Position numbers and translations under genes: made by a program. From an uncultured Marinicella sp. (GTDB lineage Bacteria > Pseudomonadota > Gammaproteobacteria > Xanthomonadales > Marinicellaceae): DNA of 11,827 nt. The notes below the pieces were generated by a model that was given only the letters and a program-made list of their open reading frames with translations, searched no databases and was not told the DNA's origin. Below are positions 7,023 through 11,827 of the stretch, in pieces (position 1 is the first letter of the stretch; each line of letters opens with the position of its first letter). The stretch is from contig CALLLZ010000363.1 of the NCBI GenBank assembly GCA_938008005.1, positions 1 through 11,827 of the forward strand. The letters are read 5' to 3'.

Positions 7023-7050
7023 ATATTACTCAATTCAAGCTAGTAAACAA
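7023..7050 (-). promoter_or_regulatory. Candidate sigma-70 promoter for the acetyltransferase gene
   Basis: On the minus strand TTGTTT (7050-7045) and TAATAT (7028-7023) are separated by 16 bases. The predicted start near 7016 gives a leader of about 22 bases that contains the AAGGAA ribosome-binding site. The surrounding sequence is very AT-rich, so chance matches are likely. Confidence 0.35.
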
Positions 7051-7080
7051 AGTTTGATACGAAGTAAATCAACAATATAT

Positions 7081-7650
7081 TTAAAAATCAACACCCGGCT
7101 TAATTATAGATTTTGACAGCATCTTATGATATTTTTGGTAACCTTCTTGATTGTAATTTTGAGAACATCGATTCATAAACCCATGCAGATATGGTGTATT
7201 GTTTATAGTGACTGTTTTTTTCTCTGAAAGCATCAAACCCATTTCATTCACTGAAAACGACTGCTCTATTCTGGGTAGAAACACCTCTATGTTAAAGCAT
7301 GGATTAATTGTAGAAAAGTGTCGAATCTGTGACCCATAAAAACAAAAAGCACTCGAAACATTATCCGCAGCAAGGGTTTCAGATAGCCTCCATATTGCTG
7401 ACGCACCGATACTGAATCCAACCAAAGTTTTAACTTGTCTGGTAGATAAACATTTCTCAATCAATATTTCGGTATATTTATCTAAACCAACTTGGCTCAT
7501 AAAACACTGATAAGCTTCAGACTCTTGCTTGAATGCCATGAAAAACTGTTCATATGGGTCGACTATTTCAACAGCCACCGGTAGTTCGCTACATAGCTTT
7601 TCTAAAGCAGGTGTCCTACCAAAAATATCCGCAACTACGATTACGCTCAT
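7081..7650 (-). CDS. Dienelactone-hydrolase-like alpha/beta hydrolase
   Basis: A 189-residue protein that looks like a small alpha/beta hydrolase of the dienelactone-hydrolase type. The N-terminal strand and loop read VIVVADIFGRTPAL (3-16). The nucleophile elbow is G-F-S-I-G with S80 as the presumed nucleophile, and a C-terminal LHGFMN (155-160) supplies H156 where dienelactone hydrolases have their catalytic histidine. The acidic member of the triad is less clear; E129 after the strand IEVFLPRI is a candidate. The substrate is unknown. It begins 23 bases after ybeY and has no clear promoter or ribosome-binding site, so it is probably the last gene of the nudix-miaB-phoH-ybeY transcript. No hairpin terminator follows its stop codon. 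The family call rests on motif spacing and is moderately secure. Confidence 0.72.
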   Translation of the reverse strand: MSVIVVADIFGRTPALEKLCSELPVAVEIVDPYEQFFMAFKQESEAYQCFMSQVGLDKYTEILIEKCLSTRQVKTLVGFSIGASAIWRLSETLAADNVSSAFCFYGSQIRHFSTINPCFNIEVFLPRIEQSFSVNEMGLMLSEKKTVTINNTPYLHGFMNRCSQNYNQEGYQKYHKMLSKSIIKPGVDF

Positions 7651-7673
7651 CAGTTATACAACCACATTAAACT

Positions 7674-8117
7674 TTATTGATAAGGGTCCACAACCCCTAA
7701 TGAATCCAACACCTCTATCTCTAACTTCTCCATCACTTCAGCCTCATCATCTTCAATATGATCATAACCCAGCAAATGCAGCAATCCATGAACGCTCATA
7801 TGAGCCCAATGGTGATCGATAGGCTTACTTTGTTCAAACGCTTCTCGCTCTACCACAGTTGCACAAATGGCCAGATCACCCATGTGGGTTGATGCTACAA
7901 AATCAGGAATTTCTGATGGGAATGACAACACATTGGTCGGCTGATCTTTGTTGCGATAAGTGTGATTTAGGTTTTGGCTTTCAGCATCATCAACAATCTT
8001 GATACAGACTTCACCAGAAACATTAAGGTTGGTTGCCACCTGATTCAGCCAAGTTTGAAACTGAGCTGCATCAGGTGCTGTTAATTGTTTTTCGTTGATT
8101 AATTCAAGCTTAATCAT
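7674..8117 (-). CDS. ybeY: Endoribonuclease YbeY (rRNA maturation factor)
   Basis: Zinc-dependent single-strand endoribonuclease needed for 16S rRNA 3'-end maturation and late 70S ribosome quality control. The 147-residue length is typical. The defining metal site HGLLHLLGYDH is at 110-120, with H110, H114 and H120 as zinc ligands. The conserved upstream segments TNVLSFP (61-67) and MGDLAIC (79-85) are also present. The ATG at 8117 has no obvious Shine-Dalgarno sequence and lies 24 bases after the phoH stop codon. The phoH-ybeY pairing is among the most conserved in bacteria and fits joint roles in RNA processing. Confidence 0.97.
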   Translation of the reverse strand: MIKLELINEKQLTAPDAAQFQTWLNQVATNLNVSGEVCIKIVDDAESQNLNHTYRNKDQPTNVLSFPSEIPDFVASTHMGDLAICATVVEREAFEQSKPIDHHWAHMSVHGLLHLLGYDHIEDDEAEVMEKLEIEVLDSLGVVDPYQ

Positions 8118-8141
8118 TTAATTTTATTGTAACTGGATCAC

Positions 8142-9098
8142 TTACTTTTTCTGATTATCGTAAGCATCGACTATTTTTTGTACCAAATTATGACGCACAA
8201 CGTCTTTGGATTTAAACCAACTAAAACTGATGCCCTTGATATTTTGCAGAATATCCATGGCGTGTTTTAAACCAGACTTCTCACCGGGTCGTAAATCAAC
8301 CTGGGTGATGTCACCAGTGACCACCACCGTAGTATTAAAACCTGTTCGGGTCAAAAACATCTTCATTTGTTCTACTGTGGTATTTTGAGCTTCATCCAAA
8401 ATCACATAAGCATCGTTCAAAGTTCGACCTCGCATAAAAGCCAAAGGAGCGATTTCTATCTCGTGTTTTTCGAGCATTTTTTCAACTTTATTGTTACCTA
8501 ACATGTCATACAAAGCATCATATAAAGGGCGCAGATAAGGATCCACTTTATCACTCAAGTCTCCAGGTAAAAAACCCAGTCGTTCACCAGCCTCTACTGC
8601 TGGACGAACCAAAACCAAACGGCGCACTCGATCAGTCAAAAAAGCTTCAACTGCACAAGCAACAGCCAAATAAGTTTTACCGGTACCAGCAGGGCCTATG
8701 CCGAAATTAATGTCATGGGTGACGATGTTATGAAGGTACTCTTTTTGATTGTCTGAACGTCCAGTAATGACACCCGCTTTGGTCTTGATCGCCACTTCTT
8801 GAGGCTCATAGTCAGGTTTAGATGCATTACCTGCCAAAATCACATGCACAATCTCTGGGTTCAAGGCTTCTTTACGCGCCTCTTTAACCAACAAATTCAA
8901 CATTTTTGCAGCGTGGTTAACGTGGGCTTTTTCACCTTGTATTTGGAACTGGTTACCCCGAGCATGAATTTCAGTGCTGGTATGTTCTGCCAGTTGCTTT
9001 AGATGTGCATCATGGTGACCATATAGATTCGCTAAACTTCCATTGTTCAAGTCCGAAAACTCTGTATTTCGAACTGTTGCTTTGTTTTTTTCTGTCAT
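8142..9098 (-). CDS. phoH: PhoH-like ATPase (YbeZ)
   Basis: P-loop NTPase of the PhoH family, the usual partner of YbeY in rRNA processing. The ATG at 9098 is chosen, giving 318 residues. A GTG at 9113 is in frame and would add five residues, but it has no ribosome-binding site, and the AGAGG just before it may serve the downstream ATG at a rather long spacing. An N-terminal region resembling a KH-type fold (about 25-75) precedes the ATPase domain. Walker A is GPAGTGKT at 135-142, Walker B is VILDEAQN at 232-239, and a sensor-like VVVTGDITQVDLRPGEKSG follows. Distance to miaB is 30 bases (15 if GTG is used), consistent with one transcript. E. coli naming would be ybeZ. Confidence 0.95.
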   Translation of the reverse strand: MTEKNKATVRNTEFSDLNNGSLANLYGHHDAHLKQLAEHTSTEIHARGNQFQIQGEKAHVNHAAKMLNLLVKEARKEALNPEIVHVILAGNASKPDYEPQEVAIKTKAGVITGRSDNQKEYLHNIVTHDINFGIGPAGTGKTYLAVACAVEAFLTDRVRRLVLVRPAVEAGERLGFLPGDLSDKVDPYLRPLYDALYDMLGNNKVEKMLEKHEIEIAPLAFMRGRTLNDAYVILDEAQNTTVEQMKMFLTRTGFNTTVVVTGDITQVDLRPGEKSGLKHAMDILQNIKGISFSWFKSKDVVRHNLVQKIVDAYDNQKK

Positions 9099-9128
9099 AT
9101 TACCGTTATTCACCTCTCAGATTATGCT

Positions 9129-10463
9129 TCACTCTTCATTAATCAAGACCCGGCCTCGCAAGGAATTTCTCAAGGCTTCTGTAATAACTACATCAACCAT
9201 TTCACCAATCATTCTTTTGGGCCCTGCGAAATTAACCACTCGATTATTTTCTGTTTTACCAGAAAGTTCTTCATCTGACCACTTTGATGTACCTTCAACC
9301 AAAATTTGTTGGGTACTGCCTACCATTTCCTGACTTATTTCTGCAGCCATTTCATTGATGGTTGCTTGTAAGCTTTGAAGCCTGGCTTTTTTCTCATCCA
9401 ATGAAACCAAATCTGGCATTGATGATGCTGGAGTTCCTGGTCGTGCTGAATAAATAAAACTGAATGACTGATCAAAACCAATATCAGTGATCAATTTCAT
9501 GGTATCTTCAAAATCTTTAGTAGTTTCACCTGGAAAACCAACGATAAAATCAGATGACAAACTGATGTCTGGTCGCACTTCACGAAGTTTCCTGATCTTT
9601 TGTTTGTACTCTAATGCAGTATGACCACGTTTCATCATCGATAAAACTCGATCTGAGCCACTTTGAACCGGCAAATGTAGGTAGTTGGCCAGTTCAGGAA
9701 CATCTCTGAAAGCCTCAATCAAACCATCGGTAAACTCAACCGGATGTGAGGTCGTAAATCTTATGCGCTCTATGCCTTCTATGGCTGCCACATAATGAAT
9801 TAACAACGCCAAATCAACCACTTCGCCATCATGGGACAAACCCCGATAAGCATTGACGTTTTGACCTAATAAATTAACTTCTTTAACCCCTTGTTCAGCT
9901 AATTTCATGATTTCAGCCAACACCCCATCCATAGGCCGTGACATTTCTTCACCTCGGGTGTAAGGTACCACGCAAAACGAGCAATATTTACTGCAACCTT
10001 CCATGATCGATACAAAAGCCGAAGGCCCTTCTTTTCTTGGTTCTGGCAAGTTATCAAATTTTTCAATTTCTGGAAAAGAAATGTCTACTTGCGGTTCTTG
10101 CTTCTTATTCCGTTCATTCAACAATTCAGGCAAACGGTGAATGGTTTGAGGTCCAAAAACCAAGTCTACATAAGGTGCACGCTTAATGATGGCCTCACCT
10201 TCTTGGGATGCAACACAACCACCTACACCAATGATCACATCTGGATTTTTTTCTTTGATTTTGCGCCAACGGCCCAACTGTGAAAACACTTTTTCTTGGG
10301 CCTTTTCACGAATTGAACAGGTGTTAATTAAAATCACATCGGCATCTTCCTCAACATCAGTGATGCTCAAGTCATGTGACTTTAATAAGACGTCTTGCAT
10401 TTTGTCAGAATCGTATTCATTCATCTGACATCCGTGGGTTCTGATAAAAACTTTACCGCTCAT
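9129..10463 (-). CDS. miaB: tRNA-2-methylthio-N6-dimethylallyladenosine synthase (MiaB)
   Basis: Radical-SAM methylthiotransferase that adds the methylthio group to i6A37 of tRNAs reading UNN codons. At 444 residues it is full length. The N-terminal UPF0004 domain carries the auxiliary iron-sulfur cluster cysteines C12 (THGCQMN), C49 (NTCSIRE) and C83 (GGCVAS). The radical-SAM CxxxCxxC motif is C157, C161, C164 in GCSKYCSFCVVPYTRG. The SAM-barrel motif HLPVQSGSD follows, and a C-terminal TRAM RNA-binding domain lies at about 378-440. The related RimO acts on ribosomal protein S12, but the RTHGCQMNEYDS start and the phoH-ybeY neighbours identify MiaB. The start codon is four bases after the Nudix stop and lacks a visible ribosome-binding site, suggesting coupled translation. 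Confidence 0.97.
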   Translation of the reverse strand: MSGKVFIRTHGCQMNEYDSDKMQDVLLKSHDLSITDVEEDADVILINTCSIREKAQEKVFSQLGRWRKIKEKNPDVIIGVGGCVASQEGEAIIKRAPYVDLVFGPQTIHRLPELLNERNKKQEPQVDISFPEIEKFDNLPEPRKEGPSAFVSIMEGCSKYCSFCVVPYTRGEEMSRPMDGVLAEIMKLAEQGVKEVNLLGQNVNAYRGLSHDGEVVDLALLIHYVAAIEGIERIRFTTSHPVEFTDGLIEAFRDVPELANYLHLPVQSGSDRVLSMMKRGHTALEYKQKIRKLREVRPDISLSSDFIVGFPGETTKDFEDTMKLITDIGFDQSFSFIYSARPGTPASSMPDLVSLDEKKARLQSLQATINEMAAEISQEMVGSTQQILVEGTSKWSDEELSGKTENNRVVNFAGPKRMIGEMVDVVITEALRNSLRGRVLINEE

Positions 10464-10467
10464 AAGA

Positions 10468-11046
10468 TTATTTATTTATTCTATCGACTAATTGTACAAT
10501 GATTTGTGCTGTTAAACCCCAAATCACATCATCTTTATATTCAAAAACATAATAATGCCTGTCACCAAAGGGTGTTTTGATTTTGTTTTTCACTCTATTA
10601 TTCTGATCTTGAAAAAAAGTAAACGGTACACCGAAGGCTCGATCCACTTCATTTTGATCAATTTTTAGTTGAGTAACATCTTTGATTTCACCCACAAATG
10701 GTGTGACAAAAAAACCACTGATCGAAGTCAAACCATCCAAAAAGCCCCAAAGATTAATATTTTCCCTAACCACCCCAATCTCTTCATGGGTTTCGCGCAA
10801 CGCAGTGTGTTTAATGTTTTTATCATGATCTTCAAAAGCACCACCTGGAAAACTGACTTGACCTGAATGGTGCTTCAAATTACCGTTTCGTTGAGTGAAC
10901 AACACCCAAGGTTCATCATCTTTCCAATAAAACGGAAACAGTACAGCTGCCGCCCGATCCATCTCACCTGCTGAACCCAACCAAAAAGCCTCATCAATCA
11001 AATCTTGATTGAGATATGGTTTAATCAATTGACTGAAGTCACGCAT
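10468..11046 (-). CDS. Nudix hydrolase, CoA pyrophosphatase type (NudL-like)
   Basis: Nudix hydrolase of the CoA-pyrophosphatase group, which splits CoA and its derivatives into phosphopantetheine and adenosine 3',5'-bisphosphate. The ATG at 11046 gives 192 residues. Earlier in-frame TTG (11067) and GTG (11049) codons are rejected: the TTG lies inside a terminator hairpin. Counted from the ATG, the CoA-specific NuCoA region is at about 49-73 (LFTQR, then HHSGQVSFPGG). It runs into the Nudix box, with the catalytic R-E-T-H-E-E-I-G at about 84-91. A standard Nudix box has glutamate after the Gx5 spacer; this region has the FPGG...D form usual for the CoA group. It is probably the first gene of the miaB-phoH-ybeY transcript, four bases before miaB, and has almost no leader. 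Confidence 0.9.
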   Translation of the reverse strand: MRDFSQLIKPYLNQDLIDEAFWLGSAGEMDRAAAVLFPFYWKDDEPWVLFTQRNGNLKHHSGQVSFPGGAFEDHDKNIKHTALRETHEEIGVVRENINLWGFLDGLTSISGFFVTPFVGEIKDVTQLKIDQNEVDRAFGVPFTFFQDQNNRVKNKIKTPFGDRHYYVFEYKDDVIWGLTAQIIVQLVDRINK

Positions 11047-11056
11047 CACAAAAACT

Positions 11057-11084
11057 AAAAAAGGCAAGTTTTACAACTTGCCTT
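11057..11084 (-). terminator. Strong Rho-independent terminator of the FKBP gene
   Basis: A perfect 10-bp stem (AAGGCAAGTT/AACTTGCCTT, 11061-11070 with 11075-11084) closes a four-base loop. On the minus strand it is followed by a run of T that overlaps the stem base (11062-11057), then another TTTT (11054-11051). It starts 25 bases after the FKBP stop codon and ends only ten bases before the Nudix start codon at 11046. Confidence 0.92.
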
Positions 11085-11096
11085 CTTGAATATCAA
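11068..11096 (-). promoter_or_regulatory. Candidate promoter for the nudix-miaB-phoH-ybeY operon, overlapping the terminator
   Basis: On the minus strand TTGATA (11096-11091, five of six matches to the -35 consensus) is 17 bases from TAAAAC (11073-11068, four of six to the -10). The predicted start near 11061 gives a leader of about 15 bases before the ATG at 11046. The -10 lies in the loop and second arm of the FKBP terminator hairpin. This would let the operon be transcribed despite the terminator. Confidence 0.4.
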
Positions 11097-11109
11097 TAAA
11101 GTCTGTAAC

Positions 11110-11827
11110 TTACTTGATTTCAAGCAAATGTACATCAAAAACCAATACTTCATTCGGTCCAATTGGATTTTGTCCTTTAATTCCGAAACCCATCTCAGGT
11201 GGGAAAAATACCTGCCATTTATCACCTTTTTTCATCATTGGAATAATTTCTCTCCAACCAGGCATGCCCATTTGCTTCATGTTCATTTCTAAAGGTTGAC
11301 CGTTTTTATAAGTACTATCAAATTCTTGGTAATTATCAAATACTTCAGTGCCGATCAACTTACCACTGTAGTGAATTGTAACAGTATTATCTACACTCGC
11401 ATTTTTACCCGCACCTGCTTCAATCACACGATATTGAATACCCGAAGCCAATTCTTTGATACCCGTTTTACCACGGTTTTGTGCCAGAAAGTCATCACTT
11501 CTTTTTTGATTTTTATCGGCCAAAGCCATGTACTCTTCACGTTGGAACAACTGAAGTTTTTGTTGGTATTTACCGTACTCTGTAGCCATCAACTCTTTGG
11601 ATATTGAAGGATCCTTCTTTGTAGCAGCTTCACGTAAACCTTTAACAGCTTGTTCGATATTCAGTTCAAAATCACTGCCTTCTCTTCCAGCCGCTTGTAA
11701 GCCCATGCGATAACCGATGGCATATGATGCAGCACTTTGGTCAAACTTAATGTCTGCACTTTTAGGGATTTCCTGTTGGGCTTGTGGCGCTTGCGCTGTG
11801 GCAGTCAAAGTAAAAGCCAAACACCCT
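11110..11827 (-). CDS. FKBP-type peptidyl-prolyl cis-trans isomerase, Mip/FkpA-like (5' end outside window)
   Basis: Periplasmic or envelope prolyl isomerase and chaperone. The reading frame stays open to the right edge, so the true start and the beginning of the signal peptide are not in the window; about 239 codons are visible. The first visible residues look like the end of a signal peptide (hydrophobic AFTLTATAQA, cleavage likely after A-Q-A). An N-terminal dimerisation domain with ASYAIGYRMG follows, then a long charged helix, then the FKBP domain over the last 100 or so residues. Conserved positions include the Y of VTIHYSGKL, the FD after GTEV, the W of PGWRE, and IGPNEVLVFDVHLLEIK at the C-terminus. 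A short extra segment (NYQEFD) sits in the loop after the first FD. It ends at a strong terminator and is probably a separate transcription unit from the Nudix operon. Confidence 0.93.
   Translation of the reverse strand, partial: GCLAFTLTATAQAPQAQQEIPKSADIKFDQSAASYAIGYRMGLQAAGREGSDFELNIEQAVKGLREAATKKDPSISKELMATEYGKYQQKLQLFQREEYMALADKNQKRSDDFLAQNRGKTGIKELASGIQYRVIEAGAGKNASVDNTVTIHYSGKLIGTEVFDNYQEFDSTYKNGQPLEMNMKQMGMPGWREIIPMMKKGDKWQVFFPPEMGFGIKGQNPIGPNEVLVFDVHLLEIK

Noticed and set aside
11047..11067. TTG (11067) and GTG (11049) starts for the Nudix gene
   Set aside because: The TTG codon is inside the stem of the FKBP terminator and would not be in a transcript starting near 11061; the ATG at 11046 starts directly before the conserved region.
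11818..11820. TTG at 11820 as the start of the FKBP gene
   Set aside because: The frame stays open to the window edge and the TTG lies in the middle of what looks like a signal peptide; the true start is outside the window.

Overview
The window reads as ordinary chromosome of a moderately AT-rich, aerobic, heterotrophic gammaproteobacterium. The miaB-phoH-ybeY order, a Mip/FkpA-type periplasmic FKBP, and a valine-degradation cluster of the kind found in marine and soil Gammaproteobacteria support this. The exact genus cannot be read from the sequence. Almost everything is on the minus strand, so transcription runs right to left; one small lipoprotein gene at 5243 is on the plus strand.

Left part (about 144-5100): a four-gene operon for distal valine (isobutyryl-CoA) catabolism, transcribed mmsA, acyl-CoA dehydrogenase, 3-hydroxyisobutyryl-CoA hydrolase, mmsB. 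It ends in a clear Rho-independent terminator at 144-170. Isobutyryl-CoA is oxidised to methacrylyl-CoA. After hydration by an enoyl-CoA hydratase not encoded here, CoA is removed to give free 3-hydroxyisobutyrate. MmsB oxidises this to methylmalonate semialdehyde and MmsA converts that to propionyl-CoA. The 342-bp region upstream of mmsA holds a plausible extended -10, an imperfect inverted repeat that could be an operator, and a GC-rich hairpin in the mmsA leader.

Middle part (about 5243-7650): small accessory genes that look more AT-rich than their surroundings. They are an orphan 76-residue lipoprotein (plus strand), two lipoproteins one base apart (one with an NTF2/SnoaL-like domain, one unrecognised), a GNAT acetyltransferase with its own good ribosome-binding site, and a dienelactone-hydrolase-like alpha/beta hydrolase directly after ybeY.

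Right part (7674-11827): an RNA-maintenance operon, Nudix (CoA-pyrophosphatase type), miaB, phoH/ybeZ, ybeY, preceded by an FKBP-type prolyl isomerase that runs off the right edge. A strong terminator closes the FKBP gene only about ten bases before the Nudix start codon, and a candidate promoter is superimposed on that hairpin. No mobile element, CRISPR array, tRNA or rRNA was seen. I found no convincing new multi-gene system. The best leads are the promoter/terminator overlap, the unassigned lipoprotein pair, and the hydrolase where ybeX(corC)-lnt often sits.
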